A DNA stretch of 64,000 nucleotides from the NCBI RefSeq assembly GCF_019740315.1, contig NZ_JAHXZR010000004.1:370754-434753 (forward strand), given 5' to 3'. The stretch comes from Oceanobacter mangrovi. GTDB lineage: Bacteria > Pseudomonadota > Gammaproteobacteria > Pseudomonadales > Oceanobacteraceae. Below, in pieces: positions 28,960-37,178 of this stretch. Positions within the stretch are counted from its first letter, which is position 1. Every line of letters starts with the position of its first letter. The notes under the pieces are model-generated. The model saw nothing but the letters and a program-made list of their open reading frames with translations, was not told the origin of the DNA and searched no databases. A program made the translations under genes and the position numbers.

Positions 28960-29583
28960 ATGAAACGTGAAAAATCACTGGCACAGGCTGCTTTTGATGA
29001 TTTGTTAAAGACCAGCGTAGCCCCGGTACTCAAACAGTATGGTTATAAAAAATCAGGCGAAAATTTTTTTAAGCGTAATGATGACTCATCTATTGTGATT
29101 AATTTTCAATCCAGTGTTGGCAGCTCATTTTTTGAAAAACGGTTTTTTATTAATGTCGGTGTTGCATTCGATGAAATATGCAAATATCAGGATATTTATA
29201 TAACTGAAAAGCCAAAAGAGTATGAGTGCTCATCGCGTGGCGCGAGAAATCGGGTCAACACGCTTTTTTCTACAGAGCCTGAGATCTATGGCTTCTCTGA
29301 TGAGCAATCGCTGGCTGAAACCTGTAAAAAAATAGATTCCCTGATCTCGCCACTGGCAGAATGGTTGGACCCTATTTCTGATTTACCGTCTTTTATCACA
29401 CATCCATGGTATGACGTGATGCAAGGAGATCCTGGAATAAAGGTTCTTATGCATTATCTGCTCGGGGATAAAGAACGTGCCAGTCAGCAGCTGGATCGAC
29501 TGGTTAGGCGTTTTGATGAATTGGGGCGCGATAAGTTGGCTGATAGATCGTATTGGTGTGATAAATACCATATGACGTTGTGA
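28960..29583 (+). CDS. DUF4304-family protein
   Basis: 207 residues. The N-terminal about 130 residues match DUF4304: LKQYGYKKSGENFFKRNDDS followed by IVINFQSS and FFINVGVAFDEI. The protein is soluble and its codon use is AT-rich compared with ettA (many aaa, ttt, gat), typical of acquired DNA. It is bounded by the 32-bp ettA repeats and so is probably cargo of a small insertion. DUF4304 genes are often in accessory regions or near toxin/immunity loci, but no function is established. No partner toxin is seen here. Confidence 0.75.
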   Translation: MKREKSLAQAAFDDLLKTSVAPVLKQYGYKKSGENFFKRNDDSSIVINFQSSVGSSFFEKRFFINVGVAFDEICKYQDIYITEKPKEYECSSRGARNRVNTLFSTEPEIYGFSDEQSLAETCKKIDSLISPLAEWLDPISDLPSFITHPWYDVMQGDPGIKVLMHYLLGDKERASQQLDRLVRRFDELGRDKLADRSYWCDKYHMTL

Positions 29584-29778
29584 GTCAGTGCCAAGTGCTA
29601 TCCGGGTAACCAGGCAATGACTCGGGTAGTGTCGGGAAACATCTGCGTCCAAAACGATTTTCGATCATGAATCAGACCTCGCGCGGGAGCGCAGGGGCTG
29701 GATCCGGAGTCTGGTTAAAACTGTCGACGACCCACTGTGCCAGCAGCGATTTCTCCAGAACATCGGGGCGAGGGGAGA
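29584..29778. other. Non-coding segment before the second ettA repeat
   Basis: No credible gene. It joins the DUF4304 gene to the second ettA repeat. The small open frames here have no ribosome site or recognisable content. It may contain the right end of the inserted element. Confidence 0.4.
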
Positions 29779-29826
29779 GCCGACGCGGCGCCGAAGCGCG
29801 TGAAGTACAAACGTCTGGCTCAGTAA
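29779..29826 (+). pseudogene. Displaced 3' end of ettA (putative attR)
   Basis: Bases 29779-29810 repeat 28486-28517 exactly and continue to a stop as ADAAPKRVKYKRLAQ, the likely original ettA C-terminus. The strong terminator at 29874-29912 then follows, as expected behind a real gene. The piece has no upstream coding part and is not expressed as a gene. Confidence 0.7.
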
Positions 29827-29873
29827 GGCCGCCCGCTGCAGCGACAGGCTTGCCATCGCTGCTGCTGAAAATA

Positions 29874-29912
29874 AAAGGCCGCTCAATCGCAAGGTCGAGC
29901 GGTTTTTTATTT
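29874..29912 (+). terminator. Rho-independent terminator, probably the original ettA terminator
   Basis: Stem ccgctc/gagcgg extended by flanking A and T runs (aaaagg ... ttttttatttt), with a six-T run directly after the stem. It is stranded behind the displaced ettA 3' end. Confidence 0.8.
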
Positions 29913-30033
29913 TCTGGCTGGTCACCCAAAACCTGCGAAATTTTATAGCTGGCAAAATCCTCCCCGGGAGATCCATAGAAATCCTGCCAAATGTCACGAC
30001 AGTCGCAATCAATCAGGCGGCTCTGATGACAAG

Positions 30034-30162
30034 ATGACGGAGATCAGCATCAGCAGCCTGAATATGGATATCAATAGACTCAGACAAAAAGGAGCTGACG
30101 CGGGCATTTCCGCCGTCGCCTGTATAACAAACCCAGCAGTTAATTTTTGGAGGCGCTTATGA
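30034..30162 (+). CDS. Possible small ORF coupled to the universal stress gene
   Basis: 42 codons (MTEISISSLNMDINRLRQKG...) whose TGA overlaps the next gene's ATG (atga at 30159-30162), the geometry of translational coupling. There is no strong ribosome site in front of it and no homology is recognised, so it could be chance. Listed because the interval 29913-30158 has no other gene. Confidence 0.3.
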   Translation: MTEISISSLNMDINRLRQKGADAGISAVACITNPAVNFWRRL

Positions 30163-30638
30163 TTCCCAACATTAAAACCATCGTGTACGCATCTGACATC
30201 AGTGCAGGTTCCCGTCCTGCCTTTCGTGCCGCAGTGAGCCTGGCGCAGGCTTATGGTGCCGAGATTGTGTTTCTGCATGTGATGGAACCGCTGCCGGAAG
30301 GCGCCTACATCATGGTGCGCAATGTGATGGGTGAGAAAGAGATGGATCGCCTGCACGATGAGGGCGTCGATTATCTGAAAAAAACCATGCACGAGCGGAT
30401 GGTGGCTTTCTTCAATGAGGAAATGGAAGGTATCGAAACCACGCTGAATGCCGAATCGGTGAAGTACCAGCTGGCTGAAGGTCGTCCATACGAAGAAATC
30501 CTCAAGACTGCGGCGGATACCAACGCCGATCTGATCGTGATGGGCACTCGCAAACATCACAAGTTCACCACCATGGGCTCAGTGGCTCTGAAAGTGCTGC
30601 ACCATGCGGAATGTCCGGTGCATATCGTGCCGCTGTAA
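30159..30638 (+). CDS. Universal stress protein (UspA family)
   Basis: 159 residues from the ATG at 30159 with a ggagg ribosome site. It is a single Usp domain: IKTIVYASDISAGSRPAFRA at the start, ILKTAADTNADLIVMGTRKH, then TTMGSVALKVLHHAECPVHI at the end. The nucleotide-binding Gly-X2-Gly motif is only partly kept (GTRK), so ATP binding is uncertain. It is a small cytoplasmic stress protein of unspecified client, followed by a clear terminator. Confidence 0.93.
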   Translation: MIPNIKTIVYASDISAGSRPAFRAAVSLAQAYGAEIVFLHVMEPLPEGAYIMVRNVMGEKEMDRLHDEGVDYLKKTMHERMVAFFNEEMEGIETTLNAESVKYQLAEGRPYEEILKTAADTNADLIVMGTRKHHKFTTMGSVALKVLHHAECPVHIVPL

Positions 30639-30683
30639 GCGATGTTCTGATGCCCCGGGTTGCCAGGGGCTGATACCTTTGAG

Positions 30684-30716
30684 AGGGCTGCGCGGATTGA
30701 TCCGCGTGGCCCTTTT
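30684..30716 (+). terminator. Rho-independent terminator after the universal stress gene
   Basis: GC-rich stem (agggctgcgcgga with tccgcgtggccct) and a TTTTGTTT tail, 46 bp downstream of the stop. Confidence 0.85.
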
Positions 30717-30826
30717 GTTTGAAAAGGCATCCGCTGTTTGAATCAGGCAGGCGACGGAAGTTTGCCAGCCTGCTGGCGGTTTACCGTTGATGTGGTTAAA
30801 CAGCGCTTTGTTTTTACCGCGGCGAT

Positions 30827-31351
30827 TTACACCCGCGAGGCTTTTTCGAGAATGTCCGGCCGTTCGTGAGCCAGCTTGTCGTTAAGAAAACGCAACCGCC
30901 GGCTGATTTCCCGCAGCATGTTCATCTGGATCAGGGTGAATTGTTCGAGGTCGAACTGGTACAGCTCGTAGAGGGCGGCGGCGGGTAACTCGAGGGCGAC
31001 GCATTTTTCAGTCGCGCGTACGGTAGCACCGCGGGGGTTCATGTCGACAATGGCCATTTCACCAAAGCTGTCTCCCGGGCCAAGCTGCCGCAGGGTACGT
31101 AACTCATCGCCACATTGCTTGATGACTTCGGCATGGCCGGACTCCAGTACAAACAGCGAGCTGGCAGGGTCACCTTCGTAGAAAAATACCGATCCCGGTT
31201 CCAGGCTGACCTGGTTACAGTGCTGTTCGATAAATTCGATTGCTGCTGCACTCAGGGCGCCAAAAATCGGCATTTCCTGTAGCAGAGCAATTCGTTTGGG
31301 GCAGAGCGGTTCCTGCGCCGTGCCAAGCGTCTTTGGCAGCATCTTGGTCAT
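30827..31351 (-). CDS. Cyclic nucleotide-binding (CNMP) domain protein
   Basis: 174 residues containing one Crp-type beta-roll at about 30-140: EPGSVFFYEGDPASSLFVLE, GPGDSFGEMAIVD (phosphate-binding cassette), NPRGATVRATEKC. A short helical tail follows and there is no DNA-binding winged helix, so it is a receptor module and not a transcription factor. Ligand may be cAMP, cGMP or none. Partners are not encoded nearby; bioB follows in the same direction after a hairpin. Confidence 0.87.
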   Translation of the reverse strand: MTKMLPKTLGTAQEPLCPKRIALLQEMPIFGALSAAAIEFIEQHCNQVSLEPGSVFFYEGDPASSLFVLESGHAEVIKQCGDELRTLRQLGPGDSFGEMAIVDMNPRGATVRATEKCVALELPAAALYELYQFDLEQFTLIQMNMLREISRRLRFLNDKLAHERPDILEKASRV

Positions 31352-31468
31352 TTCTCATTTCACTACTTGAGTAATGGTAATACTGTTTCAGTGAAAAAGG
31401 GAAACGACGGCATGTCCTACCTTGGCATGAGACAGGATGGTATCGATAGTCGTGCTACGAATGGCAAG

Positions 31469-31489
31469 GGAGCTGGTGTGACCAGCTCC
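31469..31489 (+). terminator. Hairpin next to the bioB stop
   Basis: Perfect ggagctggt/accagctcc stem with a 3-base loop, then ctttttg on the plus strand. It sits 17 bp from the end of minus-strand bioB, whose transcript would form the same stem without a long U tract. Confidence 0.6.
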
Positions 31490-31505
31490 TTTTTGCGTAA
31501 TGGGA

Positions 31506-32582
31506 TCAGGCGCCGAGGCGAGCGTATTGTTCGCTCTCGTCTTTGGCGGCTGGCAGCAGGTCATCCAGTTCTTCCGGTGCCTGGGTCACCTGGTGCTCGG
31601 AGTTGATGCCGAGACGACGGAACAGTTGCTGATCCTTGTTGGCCGCCGGGTTGGGCGTGGTCAGCAGGCACTCACCGTAGAAAATCGAGTTGGCACCGGC
31701 AAAGAAACACATGGCCTGCATTTCGTCGCTCATTTCCTCACGGCCTGCACTCAGACGTACGTGGGATTTTGGCATCAGGATACGGGCCACCGCGATGGTG
31801 CGGATAAAGTCGAGCGGGTCTACTGCTTCAGCGTTTTCCAGTGGCGTGCCAGATACTTTTACCAGCTGGTTGATGGGTACCGAGTCCGGGTGTTGTGGCA
31901 GGTTGGCCAGCTGGCGCAGCAGACCGGCGCGGTCACGCTGGCTTTCACCCATGCCCAGAATACCGCCGGAGCAGACTTTCATACCGGCGCTCCGAACGTT
32001 TTCGAGTGTTGCCAGTCGATCGTCGTAACTGCGGGTAGAAATGATTTCGCCGTAGAATTCCGGTGAGGTATCGAGGTTGTGGTTGTAATAATCCAGACCG
32101 GCTTCGGCCAGACGCTGGGCCTTGCCTTCATCCAGCATGCCGAGGGTCATGCAGGTTTCCAGTCCCAGTTCCTTCACGCCTTTGACCATCGCCAGCACGT
32201 AGGGCATGTCGCGCTCATGCGGTGAACGCCAGGCGGCGCCCATGCAGAAACGGTCGGAGCCAGCAGCTTTGGCAGCTTTGGCTTTTTCCAGTACTGCTTC
32301 GACTTCCATCAGGCGTTCTTTTTCCAGCCCGGTGTCATAGCGGGCGCTCTGTGGACAGTACTTGCAGTCTTCCGGGCAGGCGCCGGTCTTGATCGACAGC
32401 AGGGTGCTGACCTGCACGGCATTGGGGTCGAAATACTGGCGGTGAATAGTCTGGGCGCGGAACAGCAGATCGTTGAACGGCAGTTGCAGCAGCGACTGCA
32501 CTTCGTCCAGCGTCCAGTCATGACGGATCAGGGAGGTGATGGCATCGTTGGCTGGCTGGCTGATCTGAGTGGCGGCGCCCAT
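31506..32582 (-). CDS. bioB: Biotin synthase
   Basis: 358 residues, full length radical-SAM enzyme. The cluster motif CPEDCKYC (Cys69, Cys73, Cys76) is followed by [27 protein letters not shown] and [11 protein letters not shown]. It inserts sulfur into dethiobiotin. It stands alone here; the other bio genes are not in the window. A 24-bp inverted repeat lies 133 bp upstream. Confidence 0.97.
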   Translation of the reverse strand: MGAATQISQPANDAITSLIRHDWTLDEVQSLLQLPFNDLLFRAQTIHRQYFDPNAVQVSTLLSIKTGACPEDCKYCPQSARYDTGLEKERLMEVEAVLEKAKAAKAAGSDRFCMGAAWRSPHERDMPYVLAMVKGVKELGLETCMTLGMLDEGKAQRLAEAGLDYYNHNLDTSPEFYGEIISTRSYDDRLATLENVRSAGMKVCSGGILGMGESQRDRAGLLRQLANLPQHPDSVPINQLVKVSGTPLENAEAVDPLDFIRTIAVARILMPKSHVRLSAGREEMSDEMQAMCFFAGANSIFYGECLLTTPNPAANKDQQLFRRLGINSEHQVTQAPEELDDLLPAAKDESEQYARLGA

Positions 32583-32714
32583 GGAGTTCTCCGGATAATT
32601 CAGGTTTGGCGAAATAGTGGCGACAGGCTGCTGCTATCGCAACGCAGGCTTGGTAATAATGCTGACAATTGGCTGGTTTTTGATCAGTAGATGCTGTTAG
32701 GCTGCCGCAGCCGG

Positions 32715-32738
32715 GTTCTTAAGGGTTCTATTAAGAAC
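32715..32738. promoter_or_regulatory. Inverted repeat between bioB and the PilZ gene
   Basis: gttcttaa and ttaagaac, 8-bp perfect arms with 8 bp between. It resembles an operator but does not match the known BirA box. It could serve either divergent gene. Confidence 0.4.
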
Positions 32739-32819
32739 ACTTGTTTGTTTATCCAATCAGCAAGGTTGCGAACCAGCAGGCATCAGCTAAACCTGTAGTA
32801 TTCACCTCAGGAATCGAGC

Positions 32820-33191
32820 ATGAAGCAGCGTCGTTACACACGAGTCCCTTTTTTACGTCGTGCGCTGGTTGAAAGCCAGGGTCAGTCGATGGAAGTACAG
32901 TGCCTGGACATCAGTCTGCGTGGTGTTTTACTGGTGCGTCCGGAAGAAGTTAACTGGGCGCTGGAACAGCATGTGCGTTTCACCCTGACGTTGGGCGATG
33001 AGCAGATCGTGATGGAGTGTTCTGTGGCCCACGTTGATGATGACGTGGTGGGCTGCGCCTGTGATTCATTAGGGCTGGAAAGCCTGATTGTGTTACGGCG
33101 GGTGCTGGAACTGAATTCTGCCGATCCGGCAATGGTTCAGCGTGAGCTGGCGGAGTTGATTCGCGGCGACAAATTTAACCAATCTGCCTGA
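32820..33191 (+). CDS. PilZ-domain c-di-GMP receptor
   Basis: 123 residues, a stand-alone PilZ domain. The two c-di-GMP contact motifs are intact: RRYTR (RxxxR, residues 4-8) and DISLRG (DxSxxG). Such proteins translate c-di-GMP level into changes in motility or surface structures. The c-di-GMP enzyme at 22585 could supply the signal. It is divergent from bioB and has no operon partner. Confidence 0.92.
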   Translation: MKQRRYTRVPFLRRALVESQGQSMEVQCLDISLRGVLLVRPEEVNWALEQHVRFTLTLGDEQIVMECSVAHVDDDVVGCACDSLGLESLIVLRRVLELNSADPAMVQRELAELIRGDKFNQSA

Positions 33192-33282
33192 CCGCGACAG
33201 CCAGAATCTTTTCTGGTGCGGCTCATTGGGGAGTGAGCCATCTGACGTTATAGTAACCGCCTTGTTTCATTCGAGGTGTGTT

Positions 33283-33948
33283 ATGTATACCCCAATCCTT
33301 GATGCTGAAGAATTCCTCAGTCCAACCGGCAAAGTTGTCTGTGTGGGCCGTAACTATGCGGCGCACGCTGCTGAACTGAATAATCCGGTCCCTCAACAGC
33401 CGTTGCTGTTTATCAAACCCGCTGATGCGGTGGTCGATATGGCCGGTGAGTTTGCCATTCCAACCGGTCAGGGTTCGGTTCACTACGAACTGGAAATCGC
33501 CCTGTTGCTGGGTAAAAAACTCAAGAATGCAGATGCTGCCCAGGCGCTGGCGGCGATTGCCGGTGTGGGTTTGGCGCTCGATCTGACCCTGCGTGATGTG
33601 CAGTCCGGCCTGAAAGACAAGGCGCATCCCTGGGAACGAGCCAAGGCCTTCGATGGCAGCTGTCCGGTATCCCCGTTCGTATCCGCCAGCAAGGTGACTG
33701 ACTGGGCCAACATTGGTTTGCAGCTGGACATCAACGGCGCATCCCGTCAGGACGGTAGCAGTGCGGCCATGTTGTTCCCGATTGCCGAACTACTGGTTGA
33801 AATGAGCCGCTGTTTTACTCTCAATCCGGGCGACATCATTATCACTGGCACACCGGAAGGCGTCGGTGAACTGAAGGTTGGCGATGCCGTGCAAGCGCGT
33901 CTGCAGGACTGGTTGTCTGTGGATGGCGTGGTTACTGCCGCCGAATAA
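33283..33948 (+). CDS. Fumarylacetoacetate hydrolase family protein (YcgM-like)
   Basis: 221 residues from the ATG at 33283 (gaggtg ahead). FAH-fold signatures: GKVVCVGRNYAAHAAELNN, VHYELEIALLLGK with metal-binding Glu residues, LALDLTLRDVQ and DIIITGTPEGVGEL. The closest known type is the small FAHD1/YcgM group, acylpyruvate or oxaloacetate hydrolase. It is likely a cytoplasmic metal-dependent hydrolase. It sits 29 bp before moeA and is probably co-transcribed. Confidence 0.88.
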   Translation: MYTPILDAEEFLSPTGKVVCVGRNYAAHAAELNNPVPQQPLLFIKPADAVVDMAGEFAIPTGQGSVHYELEIALLLGKKLKNADAAQALAAIAGVGLALDLTLRDVQSGLKDKAHPWERAKAFDGSCPVSPFVSASKVTDWANIGLQLDINGASRQDGSSAAMLFPIAELLVEMSRCFTLNPGDIIITGTPEGVGELKVGDAVQARLQDWLSVDGVVTAAE

Positions 33949-33977
33949 TAGAAAGATATAAAAAAGGGAGATAACCA

Positions 33978-35213
33978 ATGACATCCTGTGATGCCCCTGG
34001 TTTGCAAACACTTGATCAGGCGCTGGAAACCATGTTGGCGACGATTCAGCCGCTACAGGAACAGGAGTGGCTTCCCCTGAATCTGGCCGACGGGCGGGTA
34101 TTGGCGAACCCGATTCTCAGCCCAATGGAGCTGCCACCGCAGGACAATTCGGCAATGGATGGCTATGCCGTGCGGGTCGAAGATCTCAGTGAATTTGATC
34201 GCTTGACCGTCAGTCAGCGCATTCTGGCCGGTGACCTGACCAGTCAGCCTGTGGTGGCGGGGGAGTGTGCCCGCATCATGACCGGTGCGAAAATGCCGCA
34301 AGGAGCTGACACTGTGATCCGCCAGGAAGATGCCGAGTTGTCTGATGACGGCAAGGTACGCTTTATCGCTGCGGTCAAGCCTCGCGCCAATGTGCGGCTG
34401 CGCGGTGAAGAACTGTCGGAAGGTGAAGTGGTGCTGGACGCTGGCCGTCGCTTGCGGGCGGCTGACCTCGGTTTACTGGCCAGCCTGGGCATCAACCAGG
34501 TTGCCGTTATTCGCCGTCCGAAAGTGGCGGTGCTGGCGACCGGCACCGAGCTGGTGGCCGCCGGTCAGCCGCTGTTGTCCGGCCAGATTTACGAATCCAA
34601 CAGCCAGGTGCTGGGCGCCTTGCTGGTTCGGCTGGGCTGTGAAGTGCAGCATTACGGCATTGTCGCGGATGACCCGGAAGCGCTGCGGCAGGCTTATATG
34701 AATGCTGATAGCAGTGCCGATCTGGTGATTGCGTCTGGCGGTGTGTCGGTCGGTGATGCCGATTTCAGCAAGCAGATTCTGGATGAACTGGGCGAAGTGG
34801 GTTTGTGGAAGCTGGCGCTCAAGCCGGGCAAACCGTTCGCGTATGGCAAGTTGCCCAACAGCCTGTTTACCGGCCTGCCGGGTAATCCGGTGTCCGCCAT
34901 GCTGACGTTTGATCAGCTGGTTGTCCCGCTGCTGAAAAAACTGATGGGCGACCATGGCCCGGCTCGTTTGCAAGTGATGGCACGTATTACCCGTAAGCTC
35001 AAGCGCAGCCCGGGGCGGCAGGAGTTTCAGCGTGCAGTCGTTGCACTGTCAGAGGATGGCGTACTGGAAGTGACGCCGCTGGCGCGTCAGGGCTCCGGTT
35101 TGCTGAGTACCATGTCGAAGGCCAATGCTTATCTGGTGATCAATGCTCAGGTAGCGGGTTATGCCGAAGGTGACAAGGTGCTGGTGGAGCTGTTTGACGG
35201 CTTGCTGAGCTGA
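33978..35213 (+). CDS. moeA: Molybdopterin molybdenumtransferase
   Basis: 411 residues with all MoeA landmarks: QDNSAMDGYAVR, RIMTGAKMPQGADTVIRQE, VLATGTELV, YESNSQVL, ASGGVSVGDADF and LFTGLPGNPVSAML. It inserts molybdate into adenylylated molybdopterin to make Moco. An aaaaaagggagat ribosome region precedes the ATG. A bidirectional terminator separates it from sodB. Confidence 0.95.
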   Translation: MTSCDAPGLQTLDQALETMLATIQPLQEQEWLPLNLADGRVLANPILSPMELPPQDNSAMDGYAVRVEDLSEFDRLTVSQRILAGDLTSQPVVAGECARIMTGAKMPQGADTVIRQEDAELSDDGKVRFIAAVKPRANVRLRGEELSEGEVVLDAGRRLRAADLGLLASLGINQVAVIRRPKVAVLATGTELVAAGQPLLSGQIYESNSQVLGALLVRLGCEVQHYGIVADDPEALRQAYMNADSSADLVIASGGVSVGDADFSKQILDELGEVGLWKLALKPGKPFAYGKLPNSLFTGLPGNPVSAMLTFDQLVVPLLKKLMGDHGPARLQVMARITRKLKRSPGRQEFQRAVVALSEDGVLEVTPLARQGSGLLSTMSKANAYLVINAQVAGYAEGDKVLVELFDGLLS

Positions 35214-35264
35214 ACAGGAACGCGAAGGTTCCGTCTGCCTTCAGGCAGCTCAAACAGCAGCTAT

Positions 35265-35300
35265 AAAAAAAGCGAGTGGGGTAACCCACTCGCTTTTTTG
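35265..35300. terminator. Bidirectional Rho-independent terminator between moeA and sodB
   Basis: Arms agcgagtggg and cccactcgct flanked by seven A on the left and six T on the right, so it terminates both converging genes. Confidence 0.92.
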
Positions 35301-35321
35301 TTTTGGTCGAACCGGTTTCGA

Positions 35322-35903
35322 TTACGCGAAGTTGGCGTTAGCGAATTCCCAGTTAACCAGCGCCCAGAAACCTTTGAGGTAGTCTGGACGTACGTTGCGG
35401 TAGTCGATGTAGTAGGCGTGTTCCCACAGGTCAACAGTCAGAACTGGAGTCAGGCCTTCTTCAGTCAGCGGAGTGCCAGCGTTGGAAGTGTTAACGATGT
35501 CCAGGGTGCCGTCTGCTTTCTTGACCAGCCAGGTCCAGGAAGAACCGAAGTTGTTAACAGCCATGTCGTTGAACTTGGCCTGGAATTCTTCGAAAGAACC
35601 GAAAGAAGCAGTGATCGCGTCAGCGATTGCACCAGTTGGAGCGCCGCCACCGTTTGGAGACAGGCAGTTCCAGAAGAAAGTGTGGTTCCAGATCTGGGCT
35701 GCGTTGTTGAAAACACCGCCAGAAGAAGTCTTGATGATTTCTTCCAGGGTTTTGCCTTCGAATTCAGAACCAGGAACCAGGCCGTTCAGCTTGGTTACGT
35801 AGGTGTTGTGGTGTTTGCCGTGGTGGAATTCCAGAGTTTCCTGGGACATGTGTGGTTCCAGGGCGTTCTTTTCGTAAGGCAGAGCAGGAAGTTCAAAGGC
35901 CAT
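35322..35903 (-). CDS. sodB: Superoxide dismutase, iron type
   Basis: 193 residues matching FeSOD end to end: metal ligands His27, His74 and the DLWEHAYY Asp/His pair, and Gln70 in AAQIWNH, the Fe-type position. Converts superoxide to peroxide in the cytoplasm. Monocistronic, bounded by the shared terminator and a 323-bp upstream gap to the plus-strand gene at 36227. Confidence 0.97.
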   Translation of the reverse strand: MAFELPALPYEKNALEPHMSQETLEFHHGKHHNTYVTKLNGLVPGSEFEGKTLEEIIKTSSGGVFNNAAQIWNHTFFWNCLSPNGGGAPTGAIADAITASFGSFEEFQAKFNDMAVNNFGSSWTWLVKKADGTLDIVNTSNAGTPLTEEGLTPVLTVDLWEHAYYIDYRNVRPDYLKGFWALVNWEFANANFA

Positions 35904-36226
35904 GAGATGTCTCCATTATCAGGCTGTGGTTGCGTAAGCTGCTGGATGGGGGCAAATGCATGGATTTTCAATCCCCCTCCGGCTTTATTTGCTTCAGGTC
36001 ATTGCATCATAACACCGGCTTTGTAATTGCTGCGATAGTCAATCTCTATGGCATCTGGCACTGAAGACAGAACGCAGCGATCCAGCAACATGACCGGTTC
36101 CCGGTAGTATGCGCCGGGTTGATGACGGTATCAGCGCCAGCATGTGTCCGGCTACCTGAGTATTTTCCGGCATTGTCTGTATACTGCGTCCGTCCCTGTA
36201 GTTGCCATCCCAGCCGGAAGACCGTA

Positions 36227-36994
36227 ATGGATAATGCCAAAGACCCGATTGTTCCCGACATTACCCCGTCTATCGATGACATCGAAATTCGCCAGCGGCA
36301 GATGAAAAATCGTCGGCCAACCTCTGCGCCAGTGAGCAATAACAGTGCTGGTGGTTCATCTGCGCTGGCGATTGTTGCCTTGCTGGTTGGCCTGTTGGCC
36401 GCTGGCGCTGCTGGTTTCCTGTTCTGGCAGACTCAGCAGTTGCAGCAACAGCTGGTCTCAGCCAACGACATTGTCGACAAACAGGGCGCCAGCCTGAAGG
36501 CATTGAACGACCGTCTGTCAGCCACTGGCGAGAACGCCAGCCTGTCACTGGACGCGCTCAAGGTGCTGCTGAAAGAACATGATTCCGAAATCCGCAAGCT
36601 CTGGGATGTGGCCAACAAGCGCAACAAACAGGGAATTGCTGATAACGCCAAAGGCATCGCCGCCAACGATCGCGAACTCAAGGGCCTGAATAAAACCGCC
36701 GAACAGCTGGGTGGTAGCCTGGGTGAACAGAAGCTGGTGCTGGATCAACAACAGCTGGACCTGTCGGCCTTGTCCGATCGGGTGGTTTCCACCGAAGCGG
36801 CCGTGTTGTCCTTGCCGGAGTCTGAACTGCGCATTGCCCAAAACTCCGAAAGCACCCAGTTTAACCAGCGCGCCGTGAAGAGCCTGCAAACCGCGCTGGC
36901 TGCCCGTGAGAAAGAAATCGAAACGCTGACCACTCGCCTGAAGATGCTGGAGCAGCGTGTCACCACATTACATACCCCGGCCGCAACACAGTAA
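36227..36994 (+). CDS. Single-pass membrane protein with a coiled-coil, unknown function
   Basis: 255 residues from the ATG at 36227. A charged cytoplasmic N-tail precedes one hydrophobic segment at about 45-67 (ALAIVALLVGLLAAGAAGFL). A long Gln/Leu/Lys/Glu-rich region follows, predicted coiled-coil, ending with KSLQTALAAREKEIETLTTR and further heptads. No enzymatic domain is visible. It lies 184 bp before the fumarase gene. The shape suggests an inner-membrane scaffold or ruler protein. Unrecognised family. Confidence 0.7.
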   Translation: MDNAKDPIVPDITPSIDDIEIRQRQMKNRRPTSAPVSNNSAGGSSALAIVALLVGLLAAGAAGFLFWQTQQLQQQLVSANDIVDKQGASLKALNDRLSATGENASLSLDALKVLLKEHDSEIRKLWDVANKRNKQGIADNAKGIAANDRELKGLNKTAEQLGGSLGEQKLVLDQQQLDLSALSDRVVSTEAAVLSLPESELRIAQNSESTQFNQRAVKSLQTALAAREKEIETLTTRLKMLEQRVTTLHTPAATQ

Positions 36995-37178
36995 TTCAGC
37001 TGGGGTTTTGACCAAAGCCGCAGCCTGCTTGCGTTTGCGCGACTATCCCCTTGGGGTACAATCGTCGCCCGTTCGCGCTGGCGTCGCCCGGCGCACTTTA
37101 CCGGCTGGCAACGGATCCTCCCGCAGCGCCAGCCCAAGCTCATAATCAGAGCCAGAGAGCACAGAGAGAGAACACGAC

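Noticed and set aside
28960..29583. Toxin assignment for the DUF4304 gene
   Set aside because: DUF4304 proteins do appear in accessory regions but have no proved toxic function, and no partner gene is next to it.
32715..32738. BirA operator for bioB
   Set aside because: The palindrome arms gttcttaa/ttaagaac and 8-bp spacing do not match the known biotin operator, which has longer spaced arms.
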